Origin: Bacillota bacterium
GTDB lineage: Bacteria; Bacillota; Clostridia; Acetivibrionales; DSM-1351
Assembly (NCBI GenBank): GCA_023409265.1
Contig: JAEYHZ010000037.1
Location: 186,001 to 250,000 of the forward strand
Length of the DNA stretch: 64,000 nucleotides
Direction: 5' to 3'
Part shown: positions 52,390-61,582 of the stretch, piece after piece
How positions within the stretch are numbered: position 1 is the stretch's first letter
Layout of the letters: every line of letters begins with the position of its first letter
Program-made: the position numbers and the translations under genes
Notes under the pieces: model-generated
Databases searched by the model: none
Told to the model about the DNA's origin: nothing
Seen by the model: the letters and a program-made list of their open reading frames with translations, nothing else

Positions 52390-52435
52390 TCTAAAGGTTT
52401 TAAAGAAACAATTTTAGATTTGAATATGAAAAATT

Positions 52436-52485
52436 ACAGGTGTATGTGATGTGTTTATAGGTTTAACATCATATACACCTGTTTG
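52436..52485 (+). terminator. Terminator of the cupin gene
   Basis: ACAGGTGTAT pairs with ATACACCTGT, with inner TGATGT against ACATCA, and is followed by TTGGTTT. Confidence 0.75.
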
Positions 52486-52597
52486 GTTTAGTAACTTACG
52501 TAAATTATTCTCTTTGAATAAAAGGTAATGATACTAATTTGTAGAATATTCATAAAGTATGTTATTAAATTAATTTTTGAACTATATGAGGATAAAA

Positions 52598-52996
52598 ATG
52601 AATATTACATATTTCCTGGACAGCGTGAAAAAGTGGGGAGAGAAAGAAGAGCAAATAAGGGCAATCATTTTGGTTGGCTCATATGCCAGAGGGAGCCAGA
52701 AAGAGGATTCTGATGTTGATCTGGTAATCATTTCAACCAACCGGAGGCTATTTTGGGAAAGCAATTTTGTTGATGGTTTTGGAAGGGTAACCAAATTCCA
52801 AAAGGAGGACTGGGGAAGGGTTACATCCCTAAGAGTTTGGTATGACAATAACTGTCTTGAAGTGGAATTTGGCATAACAACACCTGTCTGGTTGGAAAAG
52901 CCTCTGGATGAGGGTACTAGAAGGACCTTGAGCGACGGTTTTAAAGTGTTGCTGGATAAGGATGCTTTTTTCAAAGACATAGATATACTTCTATAA
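52598..52996 (+). CDS. Nucleotidyltransferase-fold (MNT-type) protein
   Basis: This 132-residue protein has the minimal nucleotidyltransferase signature Val-Gly-Ser-Tyr-Ala-Arg-Gly-Ser followed by the metal-binding Asp-Ser-Asp-Val-Asp-Leu-Val. Such proteins transfer nucleotides to antibiotics, proteins or tRNA. In MNT-HEPN modules they act as antitoxin, but no HEPN partner is adjacent here. The start is ATG 52598 with GAGGA upstream. An earlier TTG at 52577 in the same frame is less likely. Confidence 0.8.
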   Translation: MNITYFLDSVKKWGEKEEQIRAIILVGSYARGSQKEDSDVDLVIISTNRRLFWESNFVDGFGRVTKFQKEDWGRVTSLRVWYDNNCLEVEFGITTPVWLEKPLDEGTRRTLSDGFKVLLDKDAFFKDIDILL

Positions 52997-53081
52997 GGGC
53001 TAAATAATGGGGATATTTTGTCCTACCGGTGTACTTTTAGTACTGATAATACTGAATTAAACATATTTATAGAGGAATGTA

Positions 53082-53882
53082 ATGGAAACTAACATATATT
53101 TATTCATAGTTGTTCTTAGCGCATATATCATCAAAAGTTTGACAGGCTTTGGAAATACACTGATAATTAATTCCCTTTTATCCTTTGTTAAGGAGAATAG
53201 GTTTATCAGCCCGGTAGACCTGTTATTAGGGCTTCCAGCCAATATTTACATGGCATGGAAAGATAGAAAATCAATAGACTCGAAAATTGTTATACCGTTA
53301 TCAATAATGGTGCTGGCAGGCAATATTCCGGGAATTTTTTTGTTGAATATCGGCGGGGACAAGCTGCTAAAAAGCATACTGGGAATAGTACTTGTTCTTT
53401 TGGCTATAGAAATGTTTACAAGGAAAAAAACAAGTAATTCTGCAAGCAATTCTGAGGGTGTAAATGACAATGTTCCGCAACTGGAACATACCGGTACTGA
53501 AAATAGTAAGTTTAAAAACCTCATTATTTACGCGGTAGGACTAATCTCGGGTGTTTTGATGGGGCTCTTCGGAATTGGTGTTTTACTTGCAGCATTTATC
53601 GGAAGACATACTGACAATAGAAATAATTATAGAGGTAATCTCTGTTTTGTCTTTGTTGTAGATAATATATTTCGTTTCGTAATGTACTGTATTAACGGTC
53701 TTATCAATCAGAATATTCTTATTACAAGCCTGGGGCTGGTACCTGCAGTACTGTTAGGGATGTTTTTAGGCCGGATGATAGATTCAAGAATAAGTGATAG
53801 GACTGTAAGGAATTTTGTGGTTGCATTATTACTTGTCTCTGGAGTGGTTTATATTATAATAAACAGGTTTGGAGTGTTTTAA
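53082..53882 (+). CDS. TauE/SafE family (TSUP) membrane transporter
   Basis: This 266-residue membrane protein has about seven or eight helices of the sulfite exporter TauE/SafE type, with the duplicated pattern Leu-Thr-Gly-Phe-Gly and Gly-Val-Leu-Met-Gly-Leu-Phe-Gly-Ile-Gly-Val. Members export sulfur-containing organic anions or sulfite; the substrate is not known here. GAGGAATG overlaps the start region. A Ser/Asn-rich loop of about 30 residues near 116-146 separates the two halves. The flavodoxin-like gene follows 20 bases later and is likely co-transcribed. Confidence 0.8.
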   Translation: METNIYLFIVVLSAYIIKSLTGFGNTLIINSLLSFVKENRFISPVDLLLGLPANIYMAWKDRKSIDSKIVIPLSIMVLAGNIPGIFLLNIGGDKLLKSILGIVLVLLAIEMFTRKKTSNSASNSEGVNDNVPQLEHTGTENSKFKNLIIYAVGLISGVLMGLFGIGVLLAAFIGRHTDNRNNYRGNLCFVFVVDNIFRFVMYCINGLINQNILITSLGLVPAVLLGMFLGRMIDSRISDRTVRNFVVALLLVSGVVYIIINRFGVF

Positions 53883-53902
53883 TAAAAAGAGGTGACACAG
53901 CT

Positions 53903-54691
53903 ATGAAAATATTAATAATTAACGGAAGCTTTAGAAGAGACGGCAATACACACAGAATTCTGGAGTTGTTTAAAGAAGCATACCTCTTTACTTCAAAACT
54001 ACAAAAAGATGATGTTCAATTTGAAACAATTTTTTTGGCACATGAAAGTATACAGTTTTGTAAAGGCTGCAGGATTTGTTTTGATAAGGGAGAGGATAAA
54101 TGCCCGTTAAAGGATGAAGTTTTATCGGTCAGGTCGAAGATTGGTAATTCTGATGCGGTGGTTCTTGCAAGTCCTGTTTATGTTGAGGATGTAAATGGTA
54201 CCATGAAAAACTGGATAGATCGTATGGCTTTTAACAACCATCGGCCGGCTTTCTGCGGGAAACCTGGAATTTTATTAATTACTTCAGGGGCAAATTCCTC
54301 CAATCACACTTTACAAACAATGTCCAGAGCTTTTACCGGATGGGGCGGAGTAGTTGTTGCAAAAGGAAAATTTATAACAGGGGCCTTAACAGCCAGGAAA
54401 GACTTAAATGAGCATTATGCGCCTAAAATAAAGAACCTGGCAGTAAAATTACATAAGAAACTGTCGAGTAAGAAACGAGGTTCTCCGTCATTATATTCCC
54501 TGGTTGCCTTCAGAGTGCAACAGAAATACTGGAAAAAAACAGAGAATTATAACTCATATGATTATACTTACTGGAAGGATAAAGGCTGGCTGGAAAATAG
54601 CTGTAACTACTATACGAAACATAGTGCGGGGTGGATAAAAACCAAATCGGCCGGCATTTTTGGCAAGCTTATATCACTATTTTTTGTTTAA
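53903..54691 (+). CDS. NADPH-dependent FMN reductase-like flavoprotein
   Basis: This 262-residue flavodoxin-fold protein has Ile-Asn-Gly-Ser-Phe-Arg-Arg-Asp-Gly-Asn-Thr as FMN phosphate loop. A Cys-Lys-Gly-Cys-Arg-Ile-Cys-Phe-Asp-Lys-Gly segment near residue 53-63 is typical of iron-sulfur flavoproteins and related reductases. The last 70 residues extend beyond the core fold and are basic and aromatic. It likely moves electrons between NAD(P)H and a quinone or another acceptor. GAGGTGA precedes the ATG, 20 bases after the TSUP gene. Confidence 0.82.
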   Translation: MKILIINGSFRRDGNTHRILELFKEAYLFTSKLQKDDVQFETIFLAHESIQFCKGCRICFDKGEDKCPLKDEVLSVRSKIGNSDAVVLASPVYVEDVNGTMKNWIDRMAFNNHRPAFCGKPGILLITSGANSSNHTLQTMSRAFTGWGGVVVAKGKFITGALTARKDLNEHYAPKIKNLAVKLHKKLSSKKRGSPSLYSLVAFRVQQKYWKKTENYNSYDYTYWKDKGWLENSCNYYTKHSAGWIKTKSAGIFGKLISLFFV

Positions 54692-54799
54692 AATTTAAAG
54701 ATATTGGGCCACCTGGGGGGAAGTCAATTTGGTTCATAGTTCCTGATGTAAATATAGTCAACTTGTATGAAAAAATTAAAAATATTGAGGTTCTTACGT

Positions 54800-55423
54800 A
54801 TGAACATGGAAACTGTCAGAGAGCTGGCCTGCAAGCATCTTGCAGACAGAAAGGCTCACAAGGAAAGAGAAAAGGGCTTTATTTTTTATCATGGTGAAAG
54901 AGTTGGGAAAATTGCTGTTACTCTGAGAGAAATATTACTTCCAGATAATTCTGAAAAGGACGACGTTATGAAGGCAGCTGCACATTTTCATGATGTTGCA
55001 AAAGGAATTGAGCCACATGGTGAATATGGGGCCGTTCTGGCCAGAGAGATATTAAAAGCTCATTGTACTACTGATGAGATGGATGACATCACAGAATTAA
55101 TCTATTACCATCAGAAGCGGAAAAAAGACCCTGATTATTCTGATTTCATAAAAATATTTCAGGATGCCGATATGCTGGATCATTACGGAACAATAGAGAT
55201 TTGGATGAACTTTCACTACTATGCTTATATGGATATGCCTATAGAAGAATCGGTAAAATTTTATAAGGAACATTTCGATCAGCATGTCGATGAGATGAAG
55301 AATTTATTGAATTACGATATATCTCTTAAAATATTTGAAGATAAAATACGGTTTATAAAGGGATTTGCAGATAGAATGTATTCTGAAGCCAGCGGTGAAA
55401 TATATAATTTGGAGAATTTTTAG
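54800..55423 (+). CDS. HD domain phosphohydrolase
   Basis: This 207-residue HD-superfamily protein has metal-binding residues in order: His in Phe-Tyr-His-Gly-Glu-Arg (about 31), His-Asp in Phe-His-Asp-Val-Ala-Lys (about 63-64), His-Gly-Glu-Tyr-Gly-Ala, Tyr-Tyr-His-Gln and Asp-Ala-Asp-Met-Leu-Asp. The layout is complete, so it should be active on a nucleotide or phosphate ester. The start is ATG 54800 with GAGG nine bases upstream; the frame is open back to 54767 without a site. It is a different HD branch from the gene at 4291. Confidence 0.82.
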   Translation: MNMETVRELACKHLADRKAHKEREKGFIFYHGERVGKIAVTLREILLPDNSEKDDVMKAAAHFHDVAKGIEPHGEYGAVLAREILKAHCTTDEMDDITELIYYHQKRKKDPDYSDFIKIFQDADMLDHYGTIEIWMNFHYYAYMDMPIEESVKFYKEHFDQHVDEMKNLLNYDISLKIFEDKIRFIKGFADRMYSEASGEIYNLENF

Positions 55424-55433
55424 ATCAAATAAT

Positions 55434-55463
55434 AAGACCCCCAGACCGAAGACTGGAGGCCTT
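55434..55463. terminator. Bidirectional terminator
   Basis: AAGACCCCCAG and CTGGAGGCCTT form an 11-base stem with mismatches between the convergent HD and Gln-rich genes. TTATTATTTG follows it on the minus strand. Confidence 0.7.
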
Positions 55464-55478
55464 ACACTTTAAACTATT

Positions 55479-56018
55479 TTACTGTCTCTGTGTTGACTGA
55501 GTTCCCTGTGAACTCTGGTAGTTTGACTGTCCGTGATATCCTGACTGACTCTGGAAGCCCTGGCTGCCCATCTGACCCTGGAAGCCCTGAGTGCTCTGGG
55601 ATCCCTGGCTTGACTGATTCTGCTGAGTCATGCTGTTAAGCTGTTGCTGAGCCTGGTCAATGATCTGGCTCATCTGGCTGAGAACCTGGTGAGAGATTAT
55701 CTGCTGTCGAGCCTGATTCAGCTCGTTAATAGCCTGCTGAACAGAAGTCTGCAACTGCTGTTGAGCCTGCTGCTGCTGTTGCTGTGCCTGTTGTCTGAAG
55801 CTTTGGATCTGATTCATCAGCTGGGAAGCCGCCTGCTGACTCTGCTGGCTCTGCATCGATCCCTGTCCGCCTGATGCTGACATACTGGTTGATTTCAGCT
55901 GATTTAAAGTTGATTCCATAACATTTAGCTGACTTTTTAAGTCACCTAATTCTGAGCCAAATTCAGTATCATTCTTTTTCAGTAAAGTTTCCAAAGTCTT
56001 TTTATTCTTCTCATCCAT
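55479..56018 (-). CDS. Gln-rich coiled-coil protein of unknown function
   Basis: This 179-residue protein starts with a charged helical segment (1-45). From about residue 50 it is dominated by Gln and Ser, with runs of up to six Gln at about 77-88 and a C-terminal Gln/Ser/Gly/Tyr-rich tail. There is no signal peptide. Such composition is rare in bacteria outside spore-coat-like, phase-separating or prion-like proteins. A spore or stress role is only a guess. AAGGAGA lies before the ATG on the minus strand. No homologous family is recognised. Confidence 0.7.
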   Translation of the reverse strand: MDEKNKKTLETLLKKNDTEFGSELGDLKSQLNVMESTLNQLKSTSMSASGGQGSMQSQQSQQAASQLMNQIQSFRQQAQQQQQQAQQQLQTSVQQAINELNQARQQIISHQVLSQMSQIIDQAQQQLNSMTQQNQSSQGSQSTQGFQGQMGSQGFQSQSGYHGQSNYQSSQGTQSTQRQ

Positions 56019-56117
56019 AGTTTAAAGTCTCCTTTTGATTGAAATTTTTTTTATTTCAAACGATATTAATTTCTCCCATCCATTAGATTTTATGCTGACA
56101 TAAATTATCATATAAAC

Positions 56118-56150
56118 AAAAAACCTACCTGAAAATCAGATAAGTTTTTT
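56118..56150. terminator. Terminator between the NlpC/P60 and Gln-rich genes
   Basis: AAAAAACCTACCTGA and TCAGATAAGTTTTTT pair with two mismatches around a 3-base loop. The 150 bases to its right are extremely AT-rich with an irregular 20-base pattern around CAATTATATATTTTTT and otherwise empty. Confidence 0.7.
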
Positions 56151-56310
56151 ATTTCCATAAATAATATTTCTTTAATTCTAACAATACATATTTTTCAATT
56201 ACATATTTTTTATTTTAACAATTATATATTTTTTAATTTAATCAATTATATTTCTAATTCCGTAATTACAAATATATTAATGTCTATAATTGTTTTACAA
56301 TTACTAATTT

Positions 56311-57945
56311 TTAAAATATTCTGTATGCACATTCAAAATGGTTGACCCAGTAGGAGGAGTATATGGATGTAATTCTTACCCTACCCTGGCTGGAGGAGGC
56401 ATCTATCATTTGGCCGTTGCCCAGTGCGATTCCCACATGTCCGCGGTAGGAAATTATGTCACCCCTCCTGATGCTTTTCATACTGCCAATCCTCTGATAT
56501 CTTGAGGTATTCTGCCATGAGAAGGAGGTCATATAGCTCTGTCTGATTCCTGCCTGGTTAAGTACCCAGTATACAAAACCGGAGCAGTCAAAGGTGCTGG
56601 GGCCTTTGGCTCCGTACACATATCTGGCACCAAGCTTTGATTTTGCGATGGAGATTATATTATTCACTATGGAACTTGAACTGCCGGGATTGTCCGAACC
56701 GCCATTACCGGAATTGTTCCCGTTTGACCCATTATCTCCGCCGGAACTGTTATTGTCGGAGCCGCCGTTTATTGAGCTGCCATTCCATTTCCTTGCGTCC
56801 GGAGACAAAAGTTTGTTGATGGTTTGTGAACCAACCTTACCATCAGGGGACAATCCATTACGTTTTTGAAAATTTATGACAGCGTCGTGGGTAGCGGAAC
56901 CGAAGTAGCCTGTTACATTACTTAGGTATTTTAATTTTTTTAGATAGGTCTGAATGTTTTCTACATCGGGCCCTCTGTCACCGGTCTTGATAGCGTATTC
57001 CTCAGCGTTGCCAGACATCAATAATTCCTTGGTTGCCGGCCCTATATATCCGTCTGCAATTAAGCCGTTGTTATCCTGGAAATGCTTTACTGCCAGAACA
57101 GTATCATTTCCATATTTACCATCAGGCTTAGTTGTGAGATAACCCAGCTGATTCAATCTTTGCTGATATTTCAATATTTCATCATTTTCATCTCCAAGAT
57201 GAAAGGAAAGGGGGATGGCTTCAGAGGAGTACAATTTCTCACGGGTGTTTTTTCCTACATTTCCATCATCATAAAGACCGTTTCTTTTCTGAAATTCCTT
57301 AACAGCCGCCTCTGTATCAGTTCCAAAATATCCTGTAATCTTTGGAATATATCCCAATTCATAAAGACGTGACTGGAGCTGTTCAACGTCTGTACCGTCC
57401 GCTCCTAAAAAAACCGTATATTCTTTTGCCGAGTCAGACATGAGAACCTTATAGGTTTCTGCATCAACTTCCCCTGTGATCTTCAGCTCCATTTTACGCT
57501 GAAACAATTTCACCGCTTGTTCCAAAGCTTCTCCGAATTCTTCCGAGGGCTCGTCTGATTCCAGATAGTCCAGTTCCACAAGCCTTTTCTGAATGTCAAT
57601 GACTATACTGTCTTTTACTCCCAGCTTGATTATATCCCCTTTGGAAGGATCAAGCGGAGCCTGGCCCCCGCGGGAAACTTTAATCGAAGCCTGATCGGAT
57701 AATTTTGCTGAATAGCTTTCGGCCGCCATAGTTGTGGTTACGGCAGCGTCCTGGCCGGATGCTGTGGGAACTGCAGTATTCAATGAAGGGAGAGATGAGG
57801 TGGCTATAACTACCGTCAAGGTTATGACTACAACACCTGAGGTTGAAATCAAAAGATACTTGAATTTTTTTGGACTTTCGGTTTTATAATTCTTGATTTT
57901 GTGCTTGAAATTACTTAGAAAATTCTTTATGTTTCTCTTATTCAT
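56311..57945 (-). CDS. Cell-wall hydrolase: four peptidoglycan-binding repeats plus NlpC/P60 endopeptidase
   Basis: This 544-residue exported protein has a basic N-terminus and one membrane segment at about 28-50. Four PG_binding_1 repeats follow (about 105-170, 180-245, 250-312 and 320-385), each with the Gly-x-x-Gly-x-Asp-V/I-x-x-x-Gln core and Phe-Gln-x-x-x-Gly-Leu. Then comes a Ser/Asn/Gly linker (about 390-425) and a C-terminal NlpC/P60 domain with catalytic Cys in Asp-Cys-Ser-Gly-Phe, His in Gly-His-Val-Gly-Ile and a later polar residue. It likely cuts gamma-D-Glu-diaminopimelate bonds in stem peptides. TGGAG precedes the ATG. It is divergent from the ROK regulator. Confidence 0.9.
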   Translation of the reverse strand: MNKRNIKNFLSNFKHKIKNYKTESPKKFKYLLISTSGVVVITLTVVIATSSLPSLNTAVPTASGQDAAVTTTMAAESYSAKLSDQASIKVSRGGQAPLDPSKGDIIKLGVKDSIVIDIQKRLVELDYLESDEPSEEFGEALEQAVKLFQRKMELKITGEVDAETYKVLMSDSAKEYTVFLGADGTDVEQLQSRLYELGYIPKITGYFGTDTEAAVKEFQKRNGLYDDGNVGKNTREKLYSSEAIPLSFHLGDENDEILKYQQRLNQLGYLTTKPDGKYGNDTVLAVKHFQDNNGLIADGYIGPATKELLMSGNAEEYAIKTGDRGPDVENIQTYLKKLKYLSNVTGYFGSATHDAVINFQKRNGLSPDGKVGSQTINKLLSPDARKWNGSSINGGSDNNSSGGDNGSNGNNSGNGGSDNPGSSSSIVNNIISIAKSKLGARYVYGAKGPSTFDCSGFVYWVLNQAGIRQSYMTSFSWQNTSRYQRIGSMKSIRRGDIISYRGHVGIALGNGQMIDASSSQGRVRITSIYSSYWVNHFECAYRIF

Positions 57946-58575
57946 GTTTTCTCCAGTAAATTATGTATTTTTGAAATGGTTTTCGTAAAAAGGCAATAAA
58001 AAACCACTTCACCATATAAAAAATTATATATAGGAATTGGTATTATCATTAAAGCAAATAGAATAATTAAAAAGTGTGATGCAAAATCCAAAAGGACAAT
58101 TTCAAAAGAAAAAGACATTGGCAAAACTTTATGTAGGCATCAAAATTCAATTATAACAATTCCTAGTATACATAACTTTTTTAAATGTTACAAATATAAT
58201 AACACAAATCAAAGTCATTTATATTAAGTTTCATTTACAATTAATAAATTCGTGTTGTATTTTGCCATTATTTGGATTTTCATATTCAACTTGCAAATCA
58301 TAGTAAAGAATTTATACTAATTTATATACAAAATTTTTACAAAACCGGTATGATGTCTCTGGCAATGTGGTATAATATAGTAAATAATCTACCAAATTCT
58401 ATAAATTTTTATTCTACAACCTGTAATGTTTCACAAAAAACCAATTTTATAGAATGAATATAAATCTATATAAAAAATTGGATATTCTTTTGTTTATTCT
58501 TTTGATTGAATTCATGTTAAAAATATATTATTATAAATACATTAATAAAAGACATTTATAAAACTAGGTGATTTT
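57946..58575. promoter_or_regulatory. Divergent region between the NlpC/P60 and ROK genes
   Basis: About 630 AT-rich bases lie between divergent genes. A TATAAT near 58371 and several A/T tracts are present, but no -35/-10 pair at normal spacing was fixed. A 61-codon frame at 58272-58457 has no ribosome site and looks like chance. Nothing else was recognised. Confidence 0.4.
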
Positions 58576-59703
58576 ATGACGACAGGCAGAGTAAATAGTA
58601 TTGAAGTAAAAAAAATAAATAGAAACGCCATATATAATTTTTTATACATGCGCGAGCCTATTTCAATTCAAGAAATAGCTTATTCTCTCAATATGAGCTT
58701 GCCCACAGTAACTCAAAACATCAAGGAATTGTATGAGCGCGGCCTGGTTATTGAAACAGGTTTGTTTGAGTCAACCGGTGGACGTAAGGCAAAGGCTATT
58801 TCCTACAACAGTACGGCAAAATATGCTGTAGGCCTTGATATAACAAGAAATCACGTAGGTGTAGTAATAATAGATCTAAGTGCGAAAGTAATTAAAAATT
58901 TCAGGAACCAATTCCCTTTTATAAACTCAAAGGAATATTTTAAGGGAGTAGGTGACCTTGTCAAGAGCTTAATTCAGGAGTGTGGGATAGATTCCGAAAA
59001 TGTGCTGGGAGTGGGCATAGCTTTACCGGCTATTTTATCTGATGACGATGAATCTGTCAGCTATGCCCAGGTTATAGACTTCAAGGGGGGGAATATTAAG
59101 GCCTTTTCAGAGTTTATACCCTACAAATGCACCTTTAGCAATGATGCCAATGCCGCCGGTTTTGCCGAAATGTGGGGAAACAAGACTGAAGAGAGCGTCG
59201 CATATTTGTCACTGAATAACTCTGTCGGCGGATCCATCATTATTGGAAAAAATATTTACAACGGTCAGAATCAGCGGGGCGGCGAGTTTGGACATATGAC
59301 CATAGTCCCGGGAGGCAGAACCTGCTACTGCGGGCAAAAAGGCTGTGTTGACGCTTACTGCTCAGCTAAAATCCTGTCCGACAGTACAAATGGTAATATT
59401 TCAGAATTTTTCAGGCTCTTGAGACTGGGTCAGGAACCTCAAAAAAGTATATGGAAGGAATATGTATCCCACCTGGTTGTAGCTATAAATAATTTAAGAA
59501 TGCTTTTTGACTGTAAAGTTATCCTGGGAGGATACGCCGGGGCTTATATGGATGAGTATCTGGATGAATTAAGGGAACAGGTCTCAAGATACAATACCTT
59601 TGAAGCAGATGGCAAGTACCTTCATGTATGCAAATACAAGCTTGAAACTACTGCTGTTGGCGCAGCCCTCCTGCATGTTGAGGATTTTATCAGAAATATA
59701 TAA
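58576..59703 (+). CDS. ROK family transcriptional regulator (XylR/NagC-like)
   Basis: This 375-residue protein has an N-terminal winged helix (about 12-70) followed by a ROK sugar-kinase-like domain. The zinc-binding motif Cys-Tyr-Cys-Gly-Gln-Lys-Gly-Cys lies near residue 255-262 and is preceded by Gly-Glu-Phe-Gly-His-Met. ATP-binding glycine loops are weak, as expected for a regulator rather than a kinase. It stands just upstream of the RbsA-type importer, in the same direction but behind its own terminator, and probably controls that operon in response to its sugar. Confidence 0.9.
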   Translation: MTTGRVNSIEVKKINRNAIYNFLYMREPISIQEIAYSLNMSLPTVTQNIKELYERGLVIETGLFESTGGRKAKAISYNSTAKYAVGLDITRNHVGVVIIDLSAKVIKNFRNQFPFINSKEYFKGVGDLVKSLIQECGIDSENVLGVGIALPAILSDDDESVSYAQVIDFKGGNIKAFSEFIPYKCTFSNDANAAGFAEMWGNKTEESVAYLSLNNSVGGSIIIGKNIYNGQNQRGGEFGHMTIVPGGRTCYCGQKGCVDAYCSAKILSDSTNGNISEFFRLLRLGQEPQKSIWKEYVSHLVVAINNLRMLFDCKVILGGYAGAYMDEYLDELREQVSRYNTFEADGKYLHVCKYKLETTAVGAALLHVEDFIRNI

Positions 59704-59776
59704 AAAGTCTTTTTAAAGCCATTTCAAATTTCTGAATCGGCAGGAAAATAATTTTAATATATATTGGAAAAATTAT

Positions 59777-59817
59777 AAAAGTATATAACCTTAGTTGAAA
59801 GGTTATATACTTTTTTG
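59777..59817 (+). terminator. Terminator of the ROK regulator gene
   Basis: A perfect 14-bp stem, AAAAGTATATAACC with GGTTATATACTTTT, closes a 10-base loop and is followed by further T residues. Confidence 0.9.
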
Positions 59818-59891
59818 TTTCAGCGAATTCAGTAATGAGAGGCGATTATACATTGTGACTAAAATTAGTATAACTTTTTCAAAAATATATA

Positions 59892-59919
59892 TTGACTTTG
59901 TATAAAAAAACGATATAAT
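59892..59919 (+). promoter_or_regulatory. Promoter of the RbsA-type importer operon
   Basis: TTGACT at 59892-59897 and TATAAT at 59914-59919 are 16 bases apart, giving a leader of about 140 bases before the first gene. No clean operator palindrome was found around it. Confidence 0.7.
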
Positions 59920-60069
59920 CTTATTAAAAGCAATTTATAAAAGTCTTATATAAATTTATTACTTTAATGTGTTTTTAAAAACAATCAATTAGAAGATTTT
60001 CTCAGTAAGCAAATAAGAACATTGTAATTTGGAACAAATTTATTCAGGGGAATTTAACGGGAGAAGGAT

Positions 60070-61581
60070 ATGAGCCAGAACATTAAACTAAGAGTTTCAC
60101 AAATTGAAAAATCCTTTCCAGGGGTAAAGGCACTTGATAAAATCGATTTTACTGTAAAAAAAGGTTCTGTCCATGTTTTGTGTGGTGAGAACGGTGCAGG
60201 AAAATCTACATTGATGAAAATCATTAATGGAGTTTATCAACCTGATGGCGGTCAAATATTTATTGATGAGAAGCCGGTAAAAATCAACAATCCTATTCAG
60301 GCTAGAAGCCTGGGGATCTCAATGATATTTCAGGAAATGAACTATGTACCTGAAATGACCGTTGAGGAGAATATTTTCCTGGGAAACCTCCCGGTAGGAA
60401 AATTGGGTAATGTTGATTGGAAAGAGGTAAGAAAAAGAACCAGGGAATTATTGAAAAAAGAAAACTTACCATATGCTCCAACTACGTTGCTAAAAGATCT
60501 TACCGTATCTGATATTCAGATGCTGGAAATAATAAAAGCCATCTCATACAATTCAGACATCATCATAATGGATGAGCCAACTTCAGCCATTACCCAGAAG
60601 GAAGTAGAAAAACTGTTTTCAAAAATTCGTGAATTGAAAGCAAGAGGAGTAAGTATAATTTACATTTCCCACAAGCTTGATGAAATCTTCCAGATAGCTG
60701 ATGAGATAACAGTTTTCAGAGACGGTACCGTAGTAGAGAGTCATCCGAAGGAAGAGCTGGATATAGAAACAGTTATTGCTCTTATGGTAGGCCGAAAGCT
60801 AACTAACACTTATCCAAAAGAGGAAGTTAAAATCGGGGATGACATACTCAGAGTTGAAAAACTGAGCAATGGAAATGTATATCATGATGTTAGTTTTCAC
60901 CTCAAAAAAGGAGAGATAATCGGATTTGCAGGTCTGATGGGAGCAGGCAGAACAGAGGTAATGCGTTCACTGTTCGGACTTGACCCCATAACTTCCGGAA
61001 AAGTCTCCATAAAGGGTGAAGAGATTAAAATCAAAAATGTAAGACAGAGTATTGAAAACGGATTGGTAATGCTTTCGGAAGACAGAAGAAGATATGGAAT
61101 TATTCCGGTTAGATCTGTTAAAGAAAATACAACATTATCGTTCTTGCAGAAAGTCTTTTACAGATTCAGACTTCACCACAAGACTGAGAAAGCTATTGTT
61201 TCAGACATGTTTACAAAAATGAAGGTAAAAACTCCTACTTTGGATACAACAATACAGTCATTGAGTGGTGGTAATCAGCAAAAAGTTGTTCTTGCCAAAT
61301 GGATGATCAGAAATCCGGATATACTTATCCTTGATGAACCAACAAGGGGTATTGATGTCGGAGCAAAATTTGAAATCTATAAGCTGATGACAAATTTGGC
61401 CCAGGATGGCAAGGCAGTAATAATGGTTTCTTCGGAATTACCTGAGTTAATTGGTATGTGTGACAGGATATATGTTATGTCAAAAGGCACAATTACTGGT
61501 GAAATAACAAGAAAAGATTTTTCTCAGGAACTTATTATGAAATATGCTACCGGAACTTTAATATCTAACGAGGTGAATTAA
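60070..61581 (+). CDS. Sugar ABC transporter ATP-binding protein (RbsA/XylG type)
   Basis: This 503-residue double ATPase energises a CUT2-class monosaccharide importer. The first half has Walker A Gly-Glu-Asn-Gly-Ala-Gly-Lys-Ser-Thr and Walker B ending Ile-Ile-Met-Asp-Glu-Pro-Thr-Ser. The second half has the degenerate Gly-Leu-Met-Gly-Ala-Gly-Arg-Thr-Glu, the full signature Leu-Ser-Gly-Gly-Asn-Gln-Gln-Lys and Ile-Leu-Asp-Glu-Pro-Thr-Arg-Gly. This asymmetry is normal for RbsA-like proteins. The permease starts two bases after the stop. The sugar is not determined; ribose, xylose or galactose types share these motifs. Confidence 0.93.
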   Translation: MSQNIKLRVSQIEKSFPGVKALDKIDFTVKKGSVHVLCGENGAGKSTLMKIINGVYQPDGGQIFIDEKPVKINNPIQARSLGISMIFQEMNYVPEMTVEENIFLGNLPVGKLGNVDWKEVRKRTRELLKKENLPYAPTTLLKDLTVSDIQMLEIIKAISYNSDIIIMDEPTSAITQKEVEKLFSKIRELKARGVSIIYISHKLDEIFQIADEITVFRDGTVVESHPKEELDIETVIALMVGRKLTNTYPKEEVKIGDDILRVEKLSNGNVYHDVSFHLKKGEIIGFAGLMGAGRTEVMRSLFGLDPITSGKVSIKGEEIKIKNVRQSIENGLVMLSEDRRRYGIIPVRSVKENTTLSFLQKVFYRFRLHHKTEKAIVSDMFTKMKVKTPTLDTTIQSLSGGNQQKVVLAKWMIRNPDILILDEPTRGIDVGAKFEIYKLMTNLAQDGKAVIMVSSELPELIGMCDRIYVMSKGTITGEITRKDFSQELIMKYATGTLISNEVN

Positions 61582-61582
61582 A

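Noticed and set aside
52598..52996. MNT antitoxin of a HEPN-MNT toxin-antitoxin module
   Set aside because: The nucleotidyltransferase motif is there, but neither neighbouring gene shows a HEPN domain or overlaps it.
58272..58457. 61-codon plus-strand frame upstream of the ROK gene
   Set aside because: It is AT-rich with no ribosome site and chance-like composition.
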